This document shows, in pieces, positions 55,173 to 63,370 of a stretch of DNA of 64,000 nt (the stretch's first letter is position 1; the number at the start of each line of letters is the position of its first letter). Below the pieces are notes generated by a model. It was given only the letters and a program-made list of their open reading frames with translations. It did no database searches and was not told the origin of the DNA. The stretch spans positions 1,569,501 through 1,633,500 of the forward strand of contig NC_013422.1 in the NCBI RefSeq assembly GCF_000024765.1, written 5' to 3'. The DNA comes from Halothiobacillus neapolitanus c2. GTDB taxonomy: Bacteria > Pseudomonadota > Gammaproteobacteria > Halothiobacillales > Halothiobacillaceae. Made by a program: the position numbers and the translations under genes.

Positions 55173-55976
55173 ATGAAACCAAGCCCTCCTCTCCTTAACA
55201 ATCTAGTCAGCATCGCCCAGCGCGCCGGTGATGCGATTATGGCGGTGTATTCAACAGATTTTTCTGTTGAAACTAAGGCCGATGAATCCCCTCTTACCCG
55301 AGCCGATCAGGCCGCGCATGAGTTGATCGTTTCTGAACTCAAAAAGCTCGCCCCTGAGATTCCGATCCTTTCGGAAGAAGATACGGATATTCCTGGTCGA
55401 GCAGAATGGGGTTCGGGTAAGTATTGGTTGGTTGACCCATTGGATGGCACCAAAGAATTCATCAAGCGTAATGGTGAGTTCACTGTAAATATTGCATTGA
55501 TTGAACAAGGCCGTGCAGTGATGGGTGTTGTTCATGCGCCTGCGCTTGGCGTAACTTATGCAGCCAGCACCAATGAAGGCGCATTTAAATTGGCTGAGGG
55601 CTCTGCGGATCAATGGCAACGTATTGAAGTCGCCCGACACGATGGAAAAACACCTTGGCGCGTGGTGGGCAGCCGTTCACACGCTGATGACTCACTTACC
55701 GAATTCATGTCGCGCTTAGGTGAATGTGAGCTGGTTTCGATGGGCAGCTCGTTGAAACTCTGTCTTGTTGCCGAGGGCGCTGCCGATATTTATCCGCGCC
55801 TTGGACCTACCAGCTTATGGGATACCGCCGCCGCACAATGCGTGGTTGAAGCAGCGGGTGGCAAAGTAATTCAACTCGATGGCAGTCCATTGAGTTACGC
55901 AAACACCGAACAATTGTTGAATCCTTTTTTTCTGGTGCATGGAATCAGTAAAACAAACTGGCCATCTTTATTTTGA
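55173..55976 (+). CDS. cysQ: 3'(2'),5'-bisphosphate nucleotidase
   Basis: 267 aa inositol-monophosphatase-fold enzyme that hydrolyses PAP (and PAPS) to AMP, preventing PAP inhibition of sulfotransferases. ILSEEDTDI, LVDPLDGTKEFIKRNGEFTV (metal-binding DPLDGT) and LWDTAAAQCVVEAAGG are present. Its TGA overlaps the ATG of the next glycosyltransferase gene, tying PAP removal to capsule synthesis. Confidence 0.94.
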   Translation: MKPSPPLLNNLVSIAQRAGDAIMAVYSTDFSVETKADESPLTRADQAAHELIVSELKKLAPEIPILSEEDTDIPGRAEWGSGKYWLVDPLDGTKEFIKRNGEFTVNIALIEQGRAVMGVVHAPALGVTYAASTNEGAFKLAEGSADQWQRIEVARHDGKTPWRVVGSRSHADDSLTEFMSRLGECELVSMGSSLKLCLVAEGAADIYPRLGPTSLWDTAAAQCVVEAAGGKVIQLDGSPLSYANTEQLLNPFFLVHGISKTNWPSLF

Positions 55977-57010
55977 TGTTGATAAATAACCCTCTTGACT
56001 GGTTCAAAACGCGGCTGCGAAGTAATCGGCCAGAAAGCTTGTTTAAAAAAAATGACGCATTAATTGATCAGTCATCATCAGCTGTTGTATTCCATTGGGG
56101 CGATAGCGCAACGGTTGATTATTTTTTCCGCCAGCCGACGGTGCTTGGTTATCCCATTATTAGTCATGTGGACACAAAACAGGGCGTATTTGAACCTGTA
56201 TACGATGCCAACCAATTATTGGTAGTGGTTCGGTATCTATCTGAGCGATTGTTGCCTCTGCTGGAGCAGCATAAGCGCAACGGTGGCAAGGTGGTGTTTT
56301 TTATGGATGATGACTTGCCGCACAATCTGTTTGATGCACAGTTACCCAGAGCCTATCGAAGCATGCTCTGGCATCGATTCGGACGGTTTTTAACGCAATT
56401 AGAGCCGCTGATTGATGCGCTTTGGGTGTCTACGCCGGCACTGGCGGCGCGCTATGCCCACGCTCAACCAATAGTACTCACGCCTTCAGGCTACGGTGCC
56501 GAAGCTAATACCGATTTGGTCAGCTATTTTTATCACGGTAATCCGAGTACGCACCGCCAAGAAATTGAGTGGTTGCATGCGGTGGTAGCTAATACGCAAG
56601 CCCAGTGTGCAGATACGCTTTTTATGATTATGGGGGATAGACAAGTGCGCCGGCTATTCAGTGATGTGCCGCGCACCATTATTCTGCACCCGATGCCTTG
56701 GCCTACTTATCGGGATACCTTGAGTGCCCTACCCCATCACATTGGGTTGGCACCTTTAAGACCCACAAAGTTTAATGCGCACCGCAGCCCGACCCGTTTT
56801 TTCGACTTTGCCCGTCTGGGTGCAGTGGGCCTGTTTTGTGACGTACCGCCCTATCGTGGTTTTGTGCGAGATGGCATCGATGGCTGGTTGCTTCCCAGTG
56901 AGCCCACCACCTGGAGTGATAAGATCATAGAACTTACGGAGGATGTGGATTTGCGCAAACGTGTGCTGCGTGCTGCACAAACCAGGGTGGCTGCCACCCC
57001 TCAGGAGTGA
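55976..57010 (+). CDS. Glycosyltransferase-like protein, GT-B type
   Basis: 344 aa. Weakly resembles GT4-type enzymes: VVFHWGDSATVDYFF, VFFMDDDLPHNLF, RFFDFARLGAVGLFCDVPPY and RDGIDGWLLPSEPTTWSDKI (the end of the nucleotide-sugar domain). Probably adds a sugar to the capsule repeat. ATGA overlap with cysQ. It ends just before a palindromic element (57029), so a shortened C-terminus is possible. Confidence 0.65.
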   Translation: MLINNPLDWFKTRLRSNRPESLFKKNDALIDQSSSAVVFHWGDSATVDYFFRQPTVLGYPIISHVDTKQGVFEPVYDANQLLVVVRYLSERLLPLLEQHKRNGGKVVFFMDDDLPHNLFDAQLPRAYRSMLWHRFGRFLTQLEPLIDALWVSTPALAARYAHAQPIVLTPSGYGAEANTDLVSYFYHGNPSTHRQEIEWLHAVVANTQAQCADTLFMIMGDRQVRRLFSDVPRTIILHPMPWPTYRDTLSALPHHIGLAPLRPTKFNAHRSPTRFFDFARLGAVGLFCDVPPYRGFVRDGIDGWLLPSEPTTWSDKIIELTEDVDLRKRVLRAAQTRVAATPQE

Positions 57011-57028
57011 TGAAGAAAGTCGTTTTAC

Positions 57029-57227
57029 TAAGGAGTCTCTGCGCGAATCGATAGTGTCTCTGCGGGATCGCCAAGGGTCCAGATGCAAGGCGCGGTGCGC
57101 AGGGAATGGCCGTCGCCATTCTCAAGTGCCGCAACGCTGCAGATGGGCCCTTGGCGGCCCGCCCGGATGGGGCTTGCGGGCAAACCCGCAAGCCAGAGGC
57201 ACCATCGATTCGTGCAGAGGCTCCTTA
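57029..57227. mobile_element. Long-palindrome element with 34 bp terminal inverted repeats
   Basis: 199 bp. Left end TAAGGAGTCTCTGCGCGAAT... and its complement at the right, 4 mismatches over 34 bp. Inner arms also pair (CGCCAAGGGTCC / GGGCCCTTGGCGG; centre GAATGGCCGTCGCCATTC). No coding capacity. Only seven bases separate it from repeat copy F. No second copy seen in the window. Confidence 0.75.
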
Positions 57228-57234
57228 AGGGAAG

Positions 57235-57332
57235 CTCGACAACCCCGTCATTCCCGCGTAGGCGGGAATCCAGCGCCTTAATTTTTCTAGGTTACCGCTT
57301 TCGCGGGAACGACGAATCACAGGCATTCCGAG
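57235..57332 (+). repeat. Double-palindrome repeat, copy F
   Basis: 98 bp, CTCGACA to TTCCGAG. Left palindrome ATTCCC-GCGTAGGC-GGGAAT intact, right one diverged (GTTACCGCTTTCGCGGGAAC). Lies in the convergent gap between two glycosyltransferase genes. Confidence 0.88.
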
Positions 57333-57378
57333 GTACTCAAGTACATTAACTTAATGGCATTGCCCCAACCAAAATGTG

Positions 57379-59580
57379 TCATTCATGAAGGCGGATCGAA
57401 AAATCTTCGTGCTGTAGCGTGAGATTGGGGTTGTAGTACGGGTCACTATTCAACTGCGCGCCCCAACGCGCTATCATCCAAGCTACTTCGCGCTGAAAGC
57501 GGGCCTGTTTTTCTGGCGCATCATCTCGGCCGCGCGATTTGGATTCGTGATGATAGAGTTCCGCGTGTGGCGTCCATAGGTTGCGATAGCCCGCCTCACG
57601 CACTTTGAGGCATAAATCAATATCATTGAAGGCGACAGTTAGATGATCTTCTTCAAGGCCACCGACCTGTTCGAATACTTCCTTGCGCACGAGAAGGCAG
57701 GCGCCAGTGACGGCCGATAAATTTTGCACCAACTGTAAGCGGCTGAAATAGCCGTGGGCATCCCGCGCAAAATATTTGTGGGCATGACCGGCCACGCCGC
57801 CAATACCCAAAATAACACCCGCATGCTGGATGCTGCCATCATCGAAATAAAGTTTGGCGCCCACACAGCCAATCTCGGGGCGAACGGCATGGCTGACCAG
57901 TTCCGTCAGCCAACCCGATTGGATGACCTCGATATCATTATTGATCAGACCGATAATCGTACCTTGAGCATGGGCGACGCCAAAGTTATTGATTGCGGAA
58001 TAATTGAAAGGCTTGTCATAGCTCAGCACACGAATATGTTCATGCTGCGCTTGAATTTCTGCAAAGAAAAGGTGTGTTTGCGGCTCGTTACTGCCGTTAT
58101 CTAAAATTATGATTTCGTAGGGTTTGTAGCTGGTTTTTTCTATGATGCTTGAAATGCAGGGTTTGAGCATGTCCAGCCGATCGCGCGTTGGTATTAATAA
58201 AGTGACCAGTGGTGCGGGTTTTGGAATGGGGTGCAGCACACGGTAGGTATTGGGCAACAAACCCGGCTGCACCATCACATCGTCTTGATTTTTACGCTTA
58301 AAGTGTTCTTCAATCGCCGCCACGCCGGCGGAAGACGTATAGTTTTTGGCATCGGCATGCAACGCCGTTGAGTTCTCTGTGATGCGCCAGTGATAGAGCA
58401 CCTGCGGGATGTGATGAATCAAGGCTGGCGGTAATTTCTCTGTCACGCGCAGGGCAAGATCATGATCCTGACTGCCTTCGACGCCCACACGGAAGCCACC
58501 TACCGATTCGACCATCGCGCGCTCTACAACCATTAAATGGGTAATGTAATTTTGTGCGCACAGTAAATCCGGATTCCAGTCGGATTTGAAATGAGGATTG
58601 ACTCGCCTGCCAGTACCATCAATCTTGTCTTCGTCGCTATACAAGAACAGCGGCCTTGGCTGTTGTTGAAGCGCCTCTGCAACCGCGAGCAGCGCATTGG
58701 GCGCGAGAAGATCATCATGATCAAGAAAAGTGACGTAAGCGCCGGTGGCCAGTAACAGCCCGCTATTCTGGGCAGCGGAGATATGCCCATTCTCATAGCG
58801 AAACGTGACACGAATTCGAGAATCTTTCTTCTTGTAGTGATTGAGTAATTCAATTAGTTTTTTTTGTTCCGAGGCATCATCGGCTATGCACAGTTGCCAA
58901 TACGGATAAGACTGTTGCAGTACGGATTGAATGGCTGCATCCAGCCAACGTAGATCACTTTGCCAGGTAGCCATAATGACGGAGATTACAGGCTGGTAAC
59001 CGAGCGAGGTGAGTGTACTTTGAATGGAATCCTGTGAACGGTGCTCGGTTTTGGCGATATAGGATTGATAGATATCTGCCTCTTCTAGGCGATGGGTATC
59101 GACCAGGTAATATTCTTTGAATAGCCGAGTCAGATAGCCAGAAAAACCATGTTTTTTGTATCGTGCACGGGATTTGGCATAAACTCGGATTGAGCTGATG
59201 CCTTTGCGCGCATCACGCCGACTCACCGCCCACATCATCGAGGCCAACGCGACGAACTCAGCGCGTCTGTACAAACGAAAACGCAGGCTCGCGGCTGTTT
59301 GTAATGCGTCGGCCTGCTGTACTTCTAGCAGCGTCAAGGGCTCGGGTGCTAGAAAGATAACGCGTAGCCTATCGGCGTGGATGATGAGTGGCAGGGTCTG
59401 AGCTGGCTCGCCCGTCACCAGGAAGAGTTTCACGACGGGATTAACGAGCGGGGAAATATTTCCGGTATAGGAAATATCCAAAACAAACCAGCCCTTCTTT
59501 TGTGGCTTTCGGGGTTTCAATCGATAAACACCCTGCCCACATTCGAGGTGCCAGTTCGAGGACGCATTGATCGAAATCAC
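57379..59580 (-). CDS. Glycosyltransferase with two GT2 domains
   Basis: 733 aa. One N-terminal beta-sandwich-like module (about 10-110), first GT2 domain from about 198 (ISVIMATWQSDLRWLDAAIQ, TFLDHDDLLAPNALLAV), second from about 465 (VTLLIPTRDRLDMLKPCISS, GLINNDIEVI). C-terminal 230 residues closely resemble those of the 958 aa enzyme (FNYSAINNFG, GCVGAKLY, QHAGVILGIGGVA). GTG start three bases after the kpsC stop. Last gene of kpsE-kpsM-kpsT-kpsC-GT. Confidence 0.88.
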   Translation of the reverse strand: MISINASSNWHLECGQGVYRLKPRKPQKKGWFVLDISYTGNISPLVNPVVKLFLVTGEPAQTLPLIIHADRLRVIFLAPEPLTLLEVQQADALQTAASLRFRLYRRAEFVALASMMWAVSRRDARKGISSIRVYAKSRARYKKHGFSGYLTRLFKEYYLVDTHRLEEADIYQSYIAKTEHRSQDSIQSTLTSLGYQPVISVIMATWQSDLRWLDAAIQSVLQQSYPYWQLCIADDASEQKKLIELLNHYKKKDSRIRVTFRYENGHISAAQNSGLLLATGAYVTFLDHDDLLAPNALLAVAEALQQQPRPLFLYSDEDKIDGTGRRVNPHFKSDWNPDLLCAQNYITHLMVVERAMVESVGGFRVGVEGSQDHDLALRVTEKLPPALIHHIPQVLYHWRITENSTALHADAKNYTSSAGVAAIEEHFKRKNQDDVMVQPGLLPNTYRVLHPIPKPAPLVTLLIPTRDRLDMLKPCISSIIEKTSYKPYEIIILDNGSNEPQTHLFFAEIQAQHEHIRVLSYDKPFNYSAINNFGVAHAQGTIIGLINNDIEVIQSGWLTELVSHAVRPEIGCVGAKLYFDDGSIQHAGVILGIGGVAGHAHKYFARDAHGYFSRLQLVQNLSAVTGACLLVRKEVFEQVGGLEEDHLTVAFNDIDLCLKVREAGYRNLWTPHAELYHHESKSRGRDDAPEKQARFQREVAWMIARWGAQLNSDPYYNPNLTLQHEDFSIRLHE

Positions 59581-59583
59581 GGG

Positions 59584-61743
59584 TTAATTCTCACGCGATA
59601 GTGAATGGTACGCACTGCGAAAAAATCCACTCCATTTCCGCATGGATCGCCTGATTCCTCGCACGCGCACCGTTTTAAGCTTGGCTTTTTGGTGGATCAA
59701 TTCGCTCAATACGTCGTCTGCATGAACGAAGCCTTTATGTTGGGGTAAGCAGTAGCGGGGATAGCGTAACAAAGTACCGGCAACTAATTGATTTAACGTT
59801 AACGAGCGCGTGCGTCGCGGACAGCTATTGTGATCATGCGTTAACCCCCAGCCGGCATAAAACGGCATTCCGTATGTGACTACTTTTATTCCGCGAATCA
59901 AGGCATCAAACCCGGTCAGAGAGGTGATGGTATGTACCTCATCGGCAACATCGAGGCAGGACAGGACGCTCTGATCAACGGCGACCAAATCACAATGTTT
60001 TCGTAAAACTGACTCGGACACGATACCTTGTCGATTACCCGAGGCCACATCGGGGTGTGGCTTGTAAATAATAAACGCGTCAGGGTTCGTTTGGCGCACA
60101 TTAAGAATCAGTTCTTCATTGGTGCGCACATGGACAGCACCCATCCGAATCGACGCATCATCTGCTACTTGCCCGGGAATCAGAATCACGCTCCGGCCTG
60201 CCGGTTTGATTATGATCGGTGTGTCGTTATCGACATTGTATTTTGTGATTCTGTTCGCAACAATCCGCTCAACCAGACGCGCTGCTTCATCGCATTCTTC
60301 TTCTGAAAATTCATGCTGTTGCAGCATGTTTTCAAGATCGCTGGGGTGATTGGGGTTCGAATAGATACCCGTTCGGTCAAATACTAGGGATAGCGGCGCA
60401 ACAAAATCAGAACCCAACCCGACTGAGCGCAAAAAGCCATCTTCAACCTGCACCAGAGGTATGTCCTGTTCACGCGCATAATCAAGCAGCGCGCTGTCTG
60501 CCTTGCTCGACCAAACCGCGAACTGATCTGTGGCTTCTATGCCCTTGGCTATCGCATCATCCAGAGAATCGCAAAAAACCAGACGAACCTGATCGCCAAA
60601 AAATGGACGAACCTGAGCACGCTTCCAAAAACGAAAACCAAAGCACAGAATTCGCGGTTTCTTTATCGTATTAGTCATTGACTGCTCGTTGGTTTCCTTG
60701 TGAATGTTCATGCCGAGCGGATCAATCCAAAATCGCGTGGCTTGTTTTTGGCGCGTAATGTATTGGGCTACCGTAAAAAAATCACTCGCAGTGGCGTGTA
60801 TTGGATGCACATAACAGGCGTACTCCAAGTAAACCGCGTGAACTAAATCCAATACATCGCGCTGTTCTCCCCGACGTTGAGGGGCATTTTTGTCATCCGT
60901 TAGCCCCCATCCGGCATAAAACGGCTGCCCGAAACAGGTGACCGGCTTATGGAGCAGCAGCGCATCAAAACCCATTTGCGAGGTCACGACAAACACCCGA
61001 TCAAAATGAGAAATAAGATCATGCGGATGAAAATCATCGGTAATGATCCGAATATGAGGGTGATTAGCCAAATTGATGCAGCCCTGACGCTTGTTAGCCA
61101 GCACATCCGGGTGAATTTTAACCCAATGCTCTGCATCTGGCTCCTCGTTCAAGGCGCAAGCCAGCATCGCTTCAAACGATTGTGCGGAGGCATTACCAAA
61201 GACAATCGAAGCATCACCGCGGGTTTGGTCCACCAGTAAAACCCGTCGAGTAGATATGTTCGGGAAATAACCTGCAGGAACGGGAAGTCCATGGTTGTAT
61301 TTGCTCAAACCATTGGCTTGAATGCTCGCCAAGACCCGCTCTGCTGTTTCTCGTTGCGCGGTGGTCAGGTTCGAACTGCCAATAAGAGATTCAAGGCGGG
61401 AAAGGGTACGCGCATCATAAAAAATACCCCGATCATCCCAAACCCAAGAAAGGCTGGGTTCGCCTGCCACGGCGGTGTTGAAGGACCGCAATAATCCATC
61501 TTCAAGCAAGTAAAAAGGGCGTTGGTGCTTTTGAGCTAACGCCACGGCACGAAGCCCACTTTTTTTTCGCCCCCAGCCAATGAAACAAACAGCTATGAAT
61601 CTTGGCCACAAGAATACATACCAAGTGAGTTTTCCAAGGCCAAAACACGCACCCAGCGGTTTATTTAGAGATAGGTCTATTGAGCACGCTGCTGCCAAAG
61701 CGTTGGAGTTGGAAAACTTTATTGGTTTAGTTCGTTCCTTCAA
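59584..61743 (-). CDS. kpsC: Capsule Kdo transferase KpsC (two-domain)
   Basis: 719 aa with two related halves (about 20-345 and 370-700), each with a LEDGLLRS/VEDGFLRS, KIHPDVLANKRQG or YKPHPDVASGNRQG, and QPFYAGWGLT or MPFYAGWGLT motif. KpsC builds the alternating beta-Kdo linker on the KpsS product, with one activity per half. Start is TTG 61743 with AGGGAA ten bases upstream; 22 bp after kpsT. Confidence 0.93.
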   Translation of the reverse strand: MKERTKPIKFSNSNALAAACSIDLSLNKPLGACFGLGKLTWYVFLWPRFIAVCFIGWGRKKSGLRAVALAQKHQRPFYLLEDGLLRSFNTAVAGEPSLSWVWDDRGIFYDARTLSRLESLIGSSNLTTAQRETAERVLASIQANGLSKYNHGLPVPAGYFPNISTRRVLLVDQTRGDASIVFGNASAQSFEAMLACALNEEPDAEHWVKIHPDVLANKRQGCINLANHPHIRIITDDFHPHDLISHFDRVFVVTSQMGFDALLLHKPVTCFGQPFYAGWGLTDDKNAPQRRGEQRDVLDLVHAVYLEYACYVHPIHATASDFFTVAQYITRQKQATRFWIDPLGMNIHKETNEQSMTNTIKKPRILCFGFRFWKRAQVRPFFGDQVRLVFCDSLDDAIAKGIEATDQFAVWSSKADSALLDYAREQDIPLVQVEDGFLRSVGLGSDFVAPLSLVFDRTGIYSNPNHPSDLENMLQQHEFSEEECDEAARLVERIVANRITKYNVDNDTPIIIKPAGRSVILIPGQVADDASIRMGAVHVRTNEELILNVRQTNPDAFIIYKPHPDVASGNRQGIVSESVLRKHCDLVAVDQSVLSCLDVADEVHTITSLTGFDALIRGIKVVTYGMPFYAGWGLTHDHNSCPRRTRSLTLNQLVAGTLLRYPRYCLPQHKGFVHADDVLSELIHQKAKLKTVRVRGIRRSMRKWSGFFRSAYHSLSREN

Positions 61744-61765
61744 GGCTTAAAGCTTCCCTGTGATC

Positions 61766-62440
61766 TTATTCTTTTTGACGCTGAATATGCGCCATATGAA
61801 ATTTTTGCGCCTCATCCAGCGAGTCAAAATGCGTTAATTCGCCGTCTGTGAGCACGCAAAAACGGTTGCAATACTCTTTGAGGCTCGCTATGGAGTGGGA
61901 CACCAGTATCAAGCTTTTATTTTCTTTTTTCTCGAGCATTTCATCTCGGCATCGATCTTTGAAACGCTGATCCCCAACTGCCAGAACCTCGTCAATCAAA
62001 TAGCAATCAAAATCAATCGCCATGGAAATACCGAAGGCTAATCGAGCCCGCATCCCGGATGAGTAACTTTTTACCGGCTCTCGGAAAAAACGGCCCAGTT
62101 CAGCAAAGTCTTCGACAAAAGGGCGTTTTTTTCGGTAATCCTCACCATAGATTCGGCAGATGAACTTCAGGTTATCAAGCCCCGTCAAGCTACCTTGAAA
62201 ACCACCACCGAAGCCTAGCGGCCAAGATATCCGCATATCTTTATCTGCATGAATATAACCCGATGTGGGCGCTTCCACCCCACCCAGCAGGCGAATAAGC
62301 GTCGATTTGCCTGAGCCATTGCGCCCGAGAATACCCAAGCGATCACCCTTGGCAAGCGTGAAATCAACATCTTTTAACACGGTAAACCAGCCTTGACGGG
62401 CAAGGTATTGTTTAGTGACAGAAGAGACAACGATACTCAT
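61766..62440 (-). CDS. kpsT: Capsule ABC exporter ATP-binding protein KpsT
   Basis: 224 aa ATPase. Walker A GRNGSGKST, signature YSSGMRARLAFG, Walker B YLIDEVLAVGD, and H-loop LVSHS. Energises export of lipid-linked capsule. Starts at 62440 (MSIVVSSVTKQYL), overlapping kpsM by four bases. A much longer upstream frame overlapping kpsM is an artefact. Confidence 0.95.
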   Translation of the reverse strand: MSIVVSSVTKQYLARQGWFTVLKDVDFTLAKGDRLGILGRNGSGKSTLIRLLGGVEAPTSGYIHADKDMRISWPLGFGGGFQGSLTGLDNLKFICRIYGEDYRKKRPFVEDFAELGRFFREPVKSYSSGMRARLAFGISMAIDFDCYLIDEVLAVGDQRFKDRCRDEMLEKKENKSLILVSHSIASLKEYCNRFCVLTDGELTHFDSLDEAQKFHMAHIQRQKE

Positions 62441-63225
62441 GGCGCGAGGTACTGCCGTGTTGTTTTCATCATGGCAAGGCCCAGCAGGGTGAGCCCCGCA
62501 TCCCATCCCAAAAGATACATGGGATCGTAATAGGTGGGCACAGCATCTCCAAACATGCCATGGCGCAGCATTTCCACGCCGTGGACCATCGGGATCCAAA
62601 GTAATAATTCGCGGATGGCCGGCGGCATCCAATCGAGCATAAAAAAGGTGCCGGAGAGAAACATCAAAGGCATGCTCATAATGCCCCAGATGCGACCCAC
62701 CAATTCGTGCCGTTCGCTGGCCGCGCCAAGAACCAACCCCAAACCAAAGCCGAACCAAAGCAATAGCAGCCACGCCGTGATCATTCGCAGCACGTCATCC
62801 GGTGCCGGGGATAAGCCGGTAACAATAAACACGATCATCAGCAGAATAAACGCGGCGGTAACCCCGACAAATTCCAAAAGCACGCGGGTAATATAAATAT
62901 CAATCATCTTAATGTGGCGGTGGTACAGCAAAGCCGAATTCGCGCTCAACGCGCGTTGGCACTGATTGGCCGAATTTCGCCATAACATCAACGAAGAGTA
63001 ACCGGTGGCAGCAAAAGCCTCGATCGATATGTTTCCACGCTCATGCATGCCCGACATATACCAGAACGTGGAGATGGAGATGACAAACAACGCCGGTTCG
63101 AACACCAGCCAGAGCACACCAAAATTATTGCGCCCGAACCGGGTGATCATCTCGCGCAGCATCATGGCGTGGATGACTCGGAACTGGATGGCAAAGGATT
63201 GCTTAAATGTCGTGGTCGATTTCAT
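62437..63225 (-). CDS. kpsM: Capsule ABC exporter permease KpsM
   Basis: 262 aa ABC-2-type permease with six hydrophobic segments. MLREMITRFGRNNFGVLWLV at the N-terminus and the late MPLMFLSGTFFMLDWMP and PMVHGVEMLRHGMFGD are characteristic. Partner of KpsT. Repeat copy G lies 18 bp upstream, between kpsE and kpsM. Confidence 0.94.
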   Translation of the reverse strand: MKSTTTFKQSFAIQFRVIHAMMLREMITRFGRNNFGVLWLVFEPALFVISISTFWYMSGMHERGNISIEAFAATGYSSLMLWRNSANQCQRALSANSALLYHRHIKMIDIYITRVLLEFVGVTAAFILLMIVFIVTGLSPAPDDVLRMITAWLLLLWFGFGLGLVLGAASERHELVGRIWGIMSMPLMFLSGTFFMLDWMPPAIRELLLWIPMVHGVEMLRHGMFGDAVPTYYDPMYLLGWDAGLTLLGLAMMKTTRQYLAP

Positions 63226-63242
63226 GATCCACCAAATTGAAG

Positions 63243-63339
63243 CTCGAAAAACTTGTCATTCCCGCGTAGGCGGGAATCCAGCGCCTTGATTTTTCTGGGT
63301 TCCCGCTTTCGCGGGAACGACGAATCACGGTATTTCGAG
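63243..63339 (+). repeat. Double-palindrome repeat, copy G
   Basis: 97 bp, CTCGAAA to TTTCGAG, both 20 bp palindromes intact (ATTCCC-GCGTAGGC-GGGAAT; GTTCCC-GCTTTCGC-GGGAAC). Closest to consensus. Sits in the kpsE-kpsM gap of the minus-strand operon. Confidence 0.92.
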
Positions 63340-63370
63340 GTGCCCCAAAGTGCGCGAAAAAAAGTACTCA

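Noticed and set aside
61766-62773. 335-codon frame extending kpsT upstream over kpsM
   Set aside because: The extra N-terminus is out-of-frame kpsM sequence; kpsT begins at 62440 with a four-base overlap.
35932-63339. CRISPR array as explanation for the repeated palindromes
   Set aside because: Copies are kilobases apart, of two orientations, without regular spacers, and no cas genes are present.
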